Below are positions 45,071-52,252 of a DNA stretch of 64,000 nt, piece after piece. The number at the start of each line of letters is the position of its first letter. The first letter of the stretch is position 1. The stretch is from RYN-122 sp963761655. Its GTDB lineage: Bacteria > Actinomycetota > Actinomycetes > Mycobacteriales > SCTD01. Where the stretch lies: assembly GCA_963761655.1 (NCBI GenBank), contig CAVXHI010000002.1, positions 434,001 to 498,000 on the forward strand. The letters are read 5' to 3'. Below the pieces are notes generated by a model, which saw only the letters and a list, made by a program, of their open reading frames with translations, had not been told where the DNA came from and did not search any database. A program made the position numbers and the translations under genes.

Positions 45071-45219
45071 AGGGGGCAGCGAGGAGCGGGGGCGGCACGG
45101 CGGGAGCGCGGCGGGGAGCGGGGCAGCGGGGAGCGGGGGCGGCGGGCAGCAGGGGCGCGGGCGGATGGCCGGACCGCCGCCTCACCGCGGGCTCACCTCG
45201 CCCCTGGCAGGCTGGCGGC

Positions 45220-45846
45220 ATGCGTCGATCCGCCGTCCTGCTCCTGCCCGCACTGCTGCTCACGGGCTGCTCGGCAGGGGCGGCGAAGCCCGACGCGGCG
45301 CCGTCGGGCAGTGCCGGGATCGTCGGCCTGGTGGTGCAGAGCACGGACCCGTCGCACGACCACGTGACGAAGCGGGTGACCTACCCGCAGACCCCACCGG
45401 TGGGCGGGCCGCACTGGCCGCCGTCCGCCTTCGGTGCCACCGGGTGGCTGCGCTGCGGCGTCTACGACCAGCCGGTGCCGGACGAGTTCGCGGTCCACTC
45501 CGAGGAGCACGGCGCGGTGTGGCTCACCTACGGGGAAGGCGCGTCCCCGGCCGACGTCGCCGCGCTCACGGCGCTGACGAGGAGCAGTCCGGACTACACG
45601 CTGGTGTCGCCCTACCCGGGCCAGCCGCAGGCCTTCGCCGCCTCGACCTGGGGCGCGCAGCTGGCCGTCACGAGCGCGACCGACCCGCGGCTGCAGAGGT
45701 TCGTCGAGCTGTACGCCGGCGGGGGCCAGGGCAACGAGAAGGGCGCCGACTGCGCCCACGGTTCGACCCCCGCCCAGGCCGAGAAGGCGCTGGCCGCGGC
45801 CGGCGCCGGTGCTACGCCCGCTGAGGGGACCGCAGCCGCTCGGTGA
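45220..45846 (+). CDS. DUF3105 domain lipoprotein
   Basis: A 208-residue lipoprotein. The signal peptide ends with lipobox LLTG-Cys17. The DUF3105 domain carries YPQTPPVGGPHWPPSAF, GVYDQPVPDEFAVHSEEHGAVW and SPYPGQ, with conserved His residues that may bind metal. The C-terminus has an Ala-rich tail. It is anchored to the outer face of the membrane; function is unknown. ATG at 45220. Its 3' end overlaps the convergent alpha/beta hydrolase by 35 nt. Confidence 0.88.
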   Translation: MRRSAVLLLPALLLTGCSAGAAKPDAAPSGSAGIVGLVVQSTDPSHDHVTKRVTYPQTPPVGGPHWPPSAFGATGWLRCGVYDQPVPDEFAVHSEEHGAVWLTYGEGASPADVAALTALTRSSPDYTLVSPYPGQPQAFAASTWGAQLAVTSATDPRLQRFVELYAGGGQGNEKGADCAHGSTPAQAEKALAAAGAGATPAEGTAAAR

Positions 45847-46726
45847 GCGTGGACGGGTCGAGCCGGGCCGCCTCGGTGGTCTCGACCCAGTCGAGCAGCA
45901 CCCGGGCCAGCCGGTCGGGCTCGCTCATGTGGGGGAAGTGCCCGGACGTCTCGAACACCTCGAGGCGCGCGCTCGGGACCGTCTCGGCGAGGTGCCGGGC
46001 GTGGGCCACGGGGATGATGTGGTCCTTGGCGCCCCAGACGACGAGCAGCGGCAGGTCGGCGGCCAGGTAGAGCCGGTCGCGGGCGTCGACCCGCTGGCCG
46101 CGGACGTCGATGACGCTGCGGGCGGTGTGGACGAAGGCCTCGCGGGTGGCGGCGTCGCCGAGCGAGCCGAAGCCGGCGAGCGCCTCGACCAGGCCGGGCG
46201 GCAGCGAGACGCCGGCGCGGGCCAGCAGGTCGTGGACGCCGGTGCCCGCCCTGCGGACCCAGGAGCCGGCGATGACGGGCAGGACGTACTCGGAGCCGGG
46301 CAGGGTGGCCGCACGCAGGAAGGGGCTGACCTCCGGGCCGAGGCCGCCGGCGTTCACGAGCGCGAGGCGCTGCACGCGCTCGGGGAACTGGTAGGCGTAC
46401 TGCATCGCGATGCCGCCGCCGAGGCTGTGGCCGACCAGCGTGGTGCTGTCGTGGCCCAGGTAGGCGAGCAGGTCGCGCAGGCCGGAGGCGTGGGCGCCGA
46501 GCGAGTAGTCGCCGCGGGGCTTGGCCGACAGGCCGTGACCGAGCAGGTCGGGGGCGATGACGTGGCACCGGTCGCCGAGCCGGGCCATGACGTCGTGCCA
46601 CTGGGCGGCGCGGCTGGCGATGCCGTGCACCAGGACCACGACGGGCCCGCCGGAGTCGGCGCCGGCCTCCGCGTACCCGACGAGGTTGCCGTGCAGGGGC
46701 TGGGTGCGCTGTTCGACGACGGCCAT
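45812..46726 (-). CDS. Alpha/beta fold hydrolase
   Basis: A 304-residue hydrolase. The oxyanion region is LVHGIASRAAQW, the nucleophile elbow GHSLGGG, the Asp is in VVWGAKDHIIPV and the His in TSGHFPHMSEP. Family members hydrolyse esters, C-C bonds or epoxides. It is divergent from the acyl-CoA dehydrogenase; the 111-bp gap contains two copies of a 15-bp palindrome, so the two units probably share a regulator. ATG start. Confidence 0.92.
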   Translation of the reverse strand: MAVVEQRTQPLHGNLVGYAEAGADSGGPVVVLVHGIASRAAQWHDVMARLGDRCHVIAPDLLGHGLSAKPRGDYSLGAHASGLRDLLAYLGHDSTTLVGHSLGGGIAMQYAYQFPERVQRLALVNAGGLGPEVSPFLRAATLPGSEYVLPVIAGSWVRRAGTGVHDLLARAGVSLPPGLVEALAGFGSLGDAATREAFVHTARSVIDVRGQRVDARDRLYLAADLPLLVVWGAKDHIIPVAHARHLAETVPSARLEVFETSGHFPHMSEPDRLARVLLDWVETTEAARLDPSTLTERLRSPQRA

Positions 46727-46737
46727 GGCACCAGGGT

Positions 46738-46752
46738 GTTACCGGCGGTAAC
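46738..46752. promoter_or_regulatory. Palindromic operator, copy 1
   Basis: GTTACCGGCGGTAAC, a perfect 6-bp inverted repeat around GGC, extended by flanking T/A. It begins 12 nt upstream of the hydrolase start and has a second identical copy 59 bp away. A TetR-type operator is proposed; the TetR gene at 48106 is the natural candidate. Confidence 0.75.
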
Positions 46753-46796
46753 AGCAGTCAAGGTGTGACTCGACACTGCCGACGCCTGGGCCTACC

Positions 46797-46811
46797 GTTA
46801 CCGGCGGTAAC
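46797..46811. promoter_or_regulatory. Palindromic operator, copy 2
   Basis: A second identical GTTACCGGCGGTAAC, ending 26 nt upstream of the acyl-CoA dehydrogenase start. Its position is compatible with overlap of that gene's promoter. Confidence 0.75.
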
Positions 46812-46837
46812 ACCAGCCCCCGCGAGGAGATCCCCCG

Positions 46838-48097
46838 ATGACCGGCTTCACCCTCCAGCTCACCGAGGACCAGACCACGCTCCAGAAGTGGCTGCACGAG
46901 TTCTCCGAGAACGTGATCCGCCCCGCGGCGTCCGAGTGGGACGAGCGCGAGGAGACCCCGTGGCCGGTCATCCAGGAGGCCGCCAAGGCGGGCATCTACT
47001 CCCTCGACTTCTTCGCCAGCAGCTGGGGTGACGAGAGCGGCATCAGCCTCCCCATCACCATGGAGGAGCTGTTCTGGGGCGACGCCGGCATCGGTCTGAG
47101 CATCGTCGGCACCACGCTCGGCGTCGCCGGCATCCTGTCGAACGGCACGCTCGACCAGATCGGCGAGTGGACGCCCCAGTGCTTCGGCGACGAGAACGAC
47201 GTCAAGCTCGCCGCCCTCGCGGTGTCCGAGCCGAACGCCGGCTCCGACGTCAGCAGCATGAAGACCACGGCCGTCTACGACGAGGCCAAGGACCAGTGGA
47301 CGCTCAACGGCGTCAAGACCTGGATCACCAACGGCGGCATCGCCGACGTCCACGTCGTCGTCGCGGCGGTCGACCCGTCGCTCAAGGCGCGCGGCCAGGC
47401 CTCCTTCGTCGTCGGGCCGGAGTTCAAGGGCAAGGGGCTCTCGCAGGGCCAGAAGTTCAAGAAGCACGGCATCCGGGCCTCGCACACGTCCGAGGTCATC
47501 CTCGACAACCTCGTGCTGCCGGGCTCGGCCCTGCTGGGTGAGAAGAGCAAGCTCGACGAGCGCCTGGCCCGGGCCCGCGAGAAGCAGGCCGCCCTCGCCC
47601 GCGGCGAGAAGGTCGAGACCGTCCGCACCAAGGGCGGCCAGGCCGCGATGGCGACGTTCGAGGCCTCCCGCCCGGCCGTCGGCGCGCAGGCCGTCGGCAT
47701 CGCCCGCGCCGCCTACGAGTACGCCCTCGAGTACGCCAAGACCCGGGAGCAGTTCGGCCGGCCGATCGTCCAGAACCAGGGCATCGCGTTCATGCTCGCC
47801 GACATGAAGACCAAGCTCGAGGCGAGCCGCCTGCTCGTCTGGAAGGCCGCCTGGATGGGCAAGAACGGCATCCCGTTCACCGCCGGCGAGGGCTCCATGA
47901 GCAAGCTGTTCGCGGGCGAGACCGCCGTCGAGGTCACCGAGAAGGCGATCCAGATCCTCGGCGGCAACGGCTACACCCGCGAGTACCCCGTGGAGCGCTG
48001 GCACCGCGACGCCAAGATCTACACGATCTTCGAGGGCACCAGCGAGATCCAGCGCCTGATCATCAGCCGCGCGATCTCGGGCCACCAGATCCCGTAG
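46838..48097 (+). CDS. Acyl-CoA dehydrogenase
   Basis: A 419-residue acyl-CoA dehydrogenase. It has AVSEPNAGSDVSSMKTTA and WTLNGVKTWITNGG in the FAD-binding part, ASHTSEVILDNLVLP in the beta domain, and EYAKTREQFGRPIVQNQ plus QILGGNGYTREYPVERWHRDA with the end IFEGTSEIQRLI, all canonical. A Lys/Arg-rich insert (KLDERLARAREKQAALARG, near 235) is unusual. ATG with GAGGAG upstream. The TetR gene follows after 8 nt, and two operators precede it. Confidence 0.95.
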   Translation: MTGFTLQLTEDQTTLQKWLHEFSENVIRPAASEWDEREETPWPVIQEAAKAGIYSLDFFASSWGDESGISLPITMEELFWGDAGIGLSIVGTTLGVAGILSNGTLDQIGEWTPQCFGDENDVKLAALAVSEPNAGSDVSSMKTTAVYDEAKDQWTLNGVKTWITNGGIADVHVVVAAVDPSLKARGQASFVVGPEFKGKGLSQGQKFKKHGIRASHTSEVILDNLVLPGSALLGEKSKLDERLARAREKQAALARGEKVETVRTKGGQAAMATFEASRPAVGAQAVGIARAAYEYALEYAKTREQFGRPIVQNQGIAFMLADMKTKLEASRLLVWKAAWMGKNGIPFTAGEGSMSKLFAGETAVEVTEKAIQILGGNGYTREYPVERWHRDAKIYTIFEGTSEIQRLIISRAISGHQIP

Positions 48098-48105
48098 GTC
48101 CGGCG

Positions 48106-48729
48106 ATGACGACCGTGCTGCCGACCCCGGGGCCCGCCCGCCCCGGGGTCGCGGCCCGGCGCGAGGAGCTGCTCGCCGCGGCGGAGCGCAGTGTCGCCCG
48201 CGACGGCGCCGGCTCCTCGATGGTCTCGATCGCCGCCGAGGCCGGGATCACCAAGCCGGTGCTCTACCGGCACTTCGGCGACAAGGGCGGCGTCTACGCG
48301 GCGCTGGCCGAGCGGGTGACCGGCCGCCTGATGGACGGCCTGCAGGCCGCGCTCGACCGCGGGCGGACCCCCCACGAGCGGGTCCTGCTCACCGTCGACG
48401 CGTACCTGGCCATGATCGAGTCCGAGCCCCAGCTCTACCGCTTCCTCGTGCACACCACCGAGGCCGCCCCCGCGCAGGGGCAGGTGCGCTCGTTCCTGCA
48501 CCGGCTGGCCGACCTGCTGGCCGACGGCATCGCCGCGGAGACGGGGCTGCCCGAGGGCAGCGTCCGGACCCGGGCCTGGGGCCACGGCATCGTCGGCATG
48601 GTCCAGGCGGCGGGGGACTGGTGGCTCGACGAGCGGCCCTGCCCCCGGGCCGAGCTCACCGAGGAGCTCACCGGGCTGCTGTGGGGCGCCTACGGGGCGG
48701 CCAGCGTGCGTCCCGAGGACCGGGCGTAG
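48106..48729 (+). CDS. TetR family transcriptional regulator
   Basis: A 207-residue TetR protein. The DNA-binding domain (about 20-65) contains LLAAAERSVARDGAGSSMV and the recognition helix part AGITKPVLYRHFGDKGGVYA. The C-terminal domain is a helical ligand-binding region (ESEPQLYRFLV, GMVQAAGDWWLD). It is 8 nt downstream of the acyl-CoA dehydrogenase and so in the same operon; it probably represses this operon and the divergent hydrolase through the twin GTTACC/GGTAAC sites, with an acyl-CoA as a plausible ligand (inference). Confidence 0.9.
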   Translation: MTTVLPTPGPARPGVAARREELLAAAERSVARDGAGSSMVSIAAEAGITKPVLYRHFGDKGGVYAALAERVTGRLMDGLQAALDRGRTPHERVLLTVDAYLAMIESEPQLYRFLVHTTEAAPAQGQVRSFLHRLADLLADGIAAETGLPEGSVRTRAWGHGIVGMVQAAGDWWLDERPCPRAELTEELTGLLWGAYGAASVRPEDRA

Positions 48730-48764
48730 CGCAGACTGTCCCCGTGCGGGGGAGGGGGTCGACG

Positions 48765-49541
48765 GTGCGGCGGGCAGTGCTCCTCGGGCTCGCCGTCCTG
48801 CTCGGCCTCGGGTCGGTGGCCGCACCCTCGACCCGGAGCCTGCCCACCGGGGCCGACACCCGGGTCGTCCTGGCCGACGGCCGCTCCTACGTCCTGCACG
48901 TCCCGCCCGCCCTGCGGCGCGACCCCTCGCTGGCCCGCGGCCGGCCGGTCATGCTCGTGCTGCACGGCCTGAGCCTCGACCCCGCCGACGCCGCCCGCTC
49001 CACCGGCTTCAGCCGCCTCGCCGACCGCGACGACCGCCTCGTCGCCTACCCGGCCGGGGTCCGGAACTCCTTCGACGCCGGCCTGTGCTGCGGCGCCGCC
49101 TCGGTCTACGCCGTCGACGACGTCGGGTTCCTCGCCCGGGTCGTCGACGACCTGAGGGCCCGGGGCGCCGGCCGGGTGTCCGTCGTCGGGTTCAGCAACG
49201 GCGGGATGATGGCCTACCGCTTCGGCTGCGAACGGCCCGGCCTCGTCGACACCGTCGGCGTCATGAGCGGGACGCTGGAGGTCCCGCGCTGCCCGGGCCC
49301 GATCACCGCCCTGCACCTGCACGGGGACCGCGACACCCGGGTGCCGCTCGACGGGCAGGACTTCAGCCCGACGCTCAAGACGTTCCTGCGCAAGGTGTCG
49401 ACCATCCAGGGGGCCGCGCCGGGCAGCCGCATCACCTTCCGGCTGCTGTCCCCGTTCGGTCACCGCTGGACCAAGCCGGGCGACCCGGTCGACGCGTCCG
49501 CCGAGTTCTGGAGCTTCGCCCGGATGACCGACCCCCGCTAG
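48765..49541 (+). CDS. Secreted esterase of the PHB-depolymerase-like (LpqC) family
   Basis: A 258-residue exported alpha/beta hydrolase. A short signal peptide (RRAVLLGLAVLLGLGSVAAP) is followed by MLVLHGLSLDPADAAR, then the catalytic Ser144 in GFSNGGMMAYRF, an Asp in HGDRDTRVPL and a His near FGHRW. The Cys pair LCCGAAS is typical of this family. Members hydrolyse feruloyl or polyester substrates. GTG 48765 has GGAGGGGG upstream. Its end overlaps the F420 oxidoreductase by 4 nt. Confidence 0.88.
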   Translation: MRRAVLLGLAVLLGLGSVAAPSTRSLPTGADTRVVLADGRSYVLHVPPALRRDPSLARGRPVMLVLHGLSLDPADAARSTGFSRLADRDDRLVAYPAGVRNSFDAGLCCGAASVYAVDDVGFLARVVDDLRARGAGRVSVVGFSNGGMMAYRFGCERPGLVDTVGVMSGTLEVPRCPGPITALHLHGDRDTRVPLDGQDFSPTLKTFLRKVSTIQGAAPGSRITFRLLSPFGHRWTKPGDPVDASAEFWSFARMTDPR

Positions 49542-50500
49542 AGCTCCGCCAGTGCCGGCTGCAGCTCGTCGCTCCAGAACCGCAGGAAGCCCTCCTGGTC
49601 GCCGCCGATCTGGCTGACGAAGACCTCGTCGAACCCGGCGTCGACGTACGGGCGCAGGCCCGCGACGAAGTCCTCGACCCGGTGCCCGACCGCTGCGACG
49701 GCGTCGACCGCCATGTCCTCGGTGACGACGCTCGACACCTGGGCGAAGTGCTGCGGGCTGGTCAGCACCTGCATGTGCTCGCCGGGGACGCCCTGGTGCG
49801 GCCACAGGCGGTGCACCGTCCGGCGCGCCTCGGCCTCGTCCTCGCCCCAGCAGACCTTGACCCCGGCGTGCGTCGGGCCGGTCCCGCCGCTGTCGCGGTA
49901 CAGCTGCACGAGCTCGCCCGCGGGCTCGACGTTCATGTACCCGTCGCCGATCCGGGCGGCCAGCGCCGTCGCCTTGGGCCCGAACCCGCTCACCAGCACG
50001 GGCACGGGCTGCTCCGGCAGGGAGTACAGCCGGGCGGTGTCGACCGTGTAGTGCGTGCCGCGGTGCCGCACGACCTCGCCGGTCCACAGCCGCCGCATGA
50101 CCTCGACCGCCTCCTCGAGCATCTCCAGGCGCACCTCCGCCGTCGGCCAGGCGTCGCCGAAGATGTGCTCGTTCAGGGCCTCGCCGCTCCCGACGCCGAA
50201 CCCGAAGCGCCCCTCGAACAGGCACTGGGTCGTCGCGGCCGCCTGGGCCAGGACGGCGGGGTGGATCCGCACGGTGGGGCAGGTCACGGCGGTGTAGCAG
50301 CGCACCCGCTCGGTGCGGGCCGCGATCGCGCCGAGCACGGACCAGACGAACGGCGCCTGCCCCTGCGCGTCGAGCCACGGGTGGTAGTGGTCGCTGATCC
50401 AGAGCGCCTCGAAGCCGGCCTGCTCGGCGGCGACCGCGTTGCGGACCAGCTCCCCGGGGGCCTGCTCCTCGCTGGACAGGAAGTAGCCGTAGGACGTCAT
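49538..50500 (-). CDS. F420-dependent LLM class oxidoreductase (TIGR03557-like)
   Basis: A 320-residue TIM-barrel enzyme of the luciferase-like family. Features include ALWISDHYHPWLDAQGQAPF (the F420/substrate region), RVRCYTAVTCPTVRIHPAV, and FGFGVGSGEALNEHIFGDAWP. These resemble the F420-dependent glucose-6-phosphate dehydrogenase-related branch. It uses F420 as hydride carrier; substrate unknown. ATG start. This also implies F420 biosynthesis in the organism, though no such gene is in the window. Confidence 0.92.
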   Translation of the reverse strand: MTSYGYFLSSEEQAPGELVRNAVAAEQAGFEALWISDHYHPWLDAQGQAPFVWSVLGAIAARTERVRCYTAVTCPTVRIHPAVLAQAAATTQCLFEGRFGFGVGSGEALNEHIFGDAWPTAEVRLEMLEEAVEVMRRLWTGEVVRHRGTHYTVDTARLYSLPEQPVPVLVSGFGPKATALAARIGDGYMNVEPAGELVQLYRDSGGTGPTHAGVKVCWGEDEAEARRTVHRLWPHQGVPGEHMQVLTSPQHFAQVSSVVTEDMAVDAVAAVGHRVEDFVAGLRPYVDAGFDEVFVSQIGGDQEGFLRFWSDELQPALAEL

Positions 50501-50665
50501 GCGAGCCGCCTACCCCCGCGTGCCTGACGTCACCACAGGGGTACGGGGCTGCTGCCGGAGCGCCCCGCTACCCTCGGCGCTCGCCGCCCCGGGACCCGTC
50601 CGCGAGGGCGGGCACAACGCGGCACCCCCGCGCGTTGTCCGACCGCCGACCCCCCTCGGGCGACA

Positions 50666-50697
50666 GCACCAGACCGGCACCAGACCTGCACCAGACC
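50666..50697 (+). repeat. Short direct repeats upstream of DUF4193 gene
   Basis: GCACCAGACC occurs three times with an 11-bp period (50666, 50677 and 50688), followed by a related CACCACCAGACT. It lies in the 239-bp leader of the DUF4193 gene. Helical-phase spacing suggests a possible protein-binding array, but a chance low-complexity run is equally possible. Confidence 0.4.
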
Positions 50698-50739
50698 TGA
50701 GCACGACCGCAGCACCACCAGACTGAGAGGCCCGCGACC

Positions 50740-51036
50740 ATGGCCACCGACTACGACCAGCCCCGCCGCAACGACGCCGACGAGCCCGAGGACAGCCTCG
50801 AGGAGCTCAAGGCGCGGCGCGCCGAGGCGCAGTCCAGCAGCGTCGACGTCGACGAGACCGACCTGAACGAGGCCCTCGAGCTCCCCGGCGCCGACCTGTC
50901 CGGCGAGGAGCTGACCGTCCGCGTCCTGCCGAAGCAGAGCGACGAGTTCACCTGCTCCTCCTGCTTCCTCGTCCACCACCGCAGCCAGCTGGCCTCCGAC
51001 GAGGGCGGCCGGCTGATCTGCAAGGAGTGCGACTAG
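50740..51036 (+). CDS. DUF4193 domain-containing small zinc-ribbon protein
   Basis: A 98-residue acidic protein beginning MATDYDQPRRNDADEPEDSL. The C-terminal part contains CSSCFLVHHRSQLA and ICKECD, four cysteines in a zinc-ribbon arrangement. DUF4193 is an actinobacterial family of unknown function, usually near dut and sigma factor genes. ATG start. Highly conserved families of this kind are often highly expressed. It is followed by the DUF4864-like gene after 5 nt. Confidence 0.92.
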   Translation: MATDYDQPRRNDADEPEDSLEELKARRAEAQSSSVDVDETDLNEALELPGADLSGEELTVRVLPKQSDEFTCSSCFLVHHRSQLASDEGGRLICKECD

Positions 51037-51041
51037 CCGCC

Positions 51042-51449
51042 ATGCCGGCGCCCTCTCCGACGCCGTCGCCCTCCCTCGACGCGGCCGACGTCGTCCTCGC
51101 CCAGCTCGCCGCTCTGCAGCGCGAGCCGTACGAGGGCGACCCCCCGCCCGGCGAGGGCCTGGCCGTCGCCTGGGAGTTCGCCAGCCCGGGCAACCGCGAG
51201 GCCACCGGACCGCTGCCCCGGTTCGCCTCCATGCTCCGCAACGACGCCTACCGCGGGCTGCTCGGCCACCGCGCCGTCCAGCTCGGACCGGTCCTCGAGG
51301 ACGGGTCGCAGGCGCAGGTCGAGGTCCTCGTGGTCACCGCCGAGGACACGACCCAGGGCTACACCTGGGTGCTCGGCCGCCAGGTCCGGCCGCCGTACAC
51401 CGGCTGCTGGATGACGGACGGCGTCGTGCGCCACCCGGACGCCGGGTGA
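51042..51449 (+). CDS. DUF4864-like protein
   Basis: A 135-residue protein. AVAWEFASPGNREATGPLPRFASMLRN and the end WVLGRQVRPPYTGCWMTDGV (quoted in parts) match the DUF4864/NTF2-like pattern, with F-ASPxN, F-xxM-xxxxY, and a terminal W-xxxGV. No signal peptide. Function unknown. ATG at 51042 follows DUF4193 by 5 nt and overlaps the following gene through GTGA. Confidence 0.75.
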   Translation: MPAPSPTPSPSLDAADVVLAQLAALQREPYEGDPPPGEGLAVAWEFASPGNREATGPLPRFASMLRNDAYRGLLGHRAVQLGPVLEDGSQAQVEVLVVTAEDTTQGYTWVLGRQVRPPYTGCWMTDGVVRHPDAG

Positions 51450-52180
51450 GCGGCGAGCTCGTGCCCCGCGACGAGGTGGGGGAGCTCGTCGGGCAGCTGT
51501 CCGCGGAGGGCCTCGACCGCCGCGACCGCGCCCGTCTGCTCTCCCGCCTCACCCGGCTGCTCGCCGGCGGCCTGCGCACGGCCGGCGCCCGGGCGGCCGC
51601 GTCCGGCGCCTACCTCGCCGACGTCGTCACCGGGCTGGCCCCGCACCTGCCGGTGCGCGACCTCGTGACCCTGCGCGACCACCACGGCGGGCTCTCCGGC
51701 GACGCCCTGGCCGACGCCCTCGTGTCCGCTTCCTCCCGGGCGACCGCCGCCATCGGCGCGGCCGGCGGGGCGCTGGCCTCGGCCGAGGCCCTCGCCCCGC
51801 CCTCGCTGCTGGCCGCTCCGGTGCAGCTCGTCGCCGAGACCGTCGCCGTCGTCGCCGTCGAGCTCAAGCTGGTGGCCGAGCTGCACGTCGTCTACGGGCG
51901 GACCCCGGCCGGGTCCAAGGCCCAGGTCGGGGCGGCGTACCTGCAGTCGTGGGCGTCCAAGCGCGGCCTGGACATCAGCGGTGGCCCGCCGTCGCTCGGC
52001 ACCGTCCTCGGGACGGCCGCCCGGCAGCAGCTGCGGACCCGGCTGGTGCGCCGGCTGGGGCGCAACCTGTCCACCCTGGCCCCGTTCCTGGCCGGGGCGC
52101 TCGCCGGCGCAGAGCTCAACCGCCGGGAGACCAAGGCGCTCGGCGACGCCCTCCTGCGCGACCTGCACCGGCGCCGCTGA
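51446..52180 (+). CDS. Hypothetical alpha-helical membrane-associated protein
   Basis: A 244-residue Ala/Leu/Arg-rich protein. A central hydrophobic stretch ATAAIGAAGGALASAEALA and LLAAPVQLVAETVAVVAVELKLVAEL could be membrane-associated. The C-terminus AGALAGAELNRRETKALGDALLRDL is reminiscent of EcsC-like proteins, a weak match. GTG start overlaps the upstream stop. The gene ends at a strong bidirectional hairpin. Confidence 0.7.
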   Translation: MSGELVPRDEVGELVGQLSAEGLDRRDRARLLSRLTRLLAGGLRTAGARAAASGAYLADVVTGLAPHLPVRDLVTLRDHHGGLSGDALADALVSASSRATAAIGAAGGALASAEALAPPSLLAAPVQLVAETVAVVAVELKLVAELHVVYGRTPAGSKAQVGAAYLQSWASKRGLDISGGPPSLGTVLGTAARQQLRTRLVRRLGRNLSTLAPFLAGALAGAELNRRETKALGDALLRDLHRRR

Positions 52181-52192
52181 CACCTGCCCGCT

Positions 52193-52231
52193 GCCCCGGG
52201 CGGTCCGCACTGCCTGCGGACCGCCCGGGGC
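52193..52231. terminator. Very strong bidirectional hairpin terminator
   Basis: GCCCCGGGCGGTCCGCA and TGCGGACCGCCCGGGGC form a perfect 17-bp stem with a five-base loop. It lies between two convergent transcription units and lacks a T-tract on either side. Confidence 0.9.
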
Positions 52232-52252
52232 GGGGACGGGTGTCCCGGTCGG

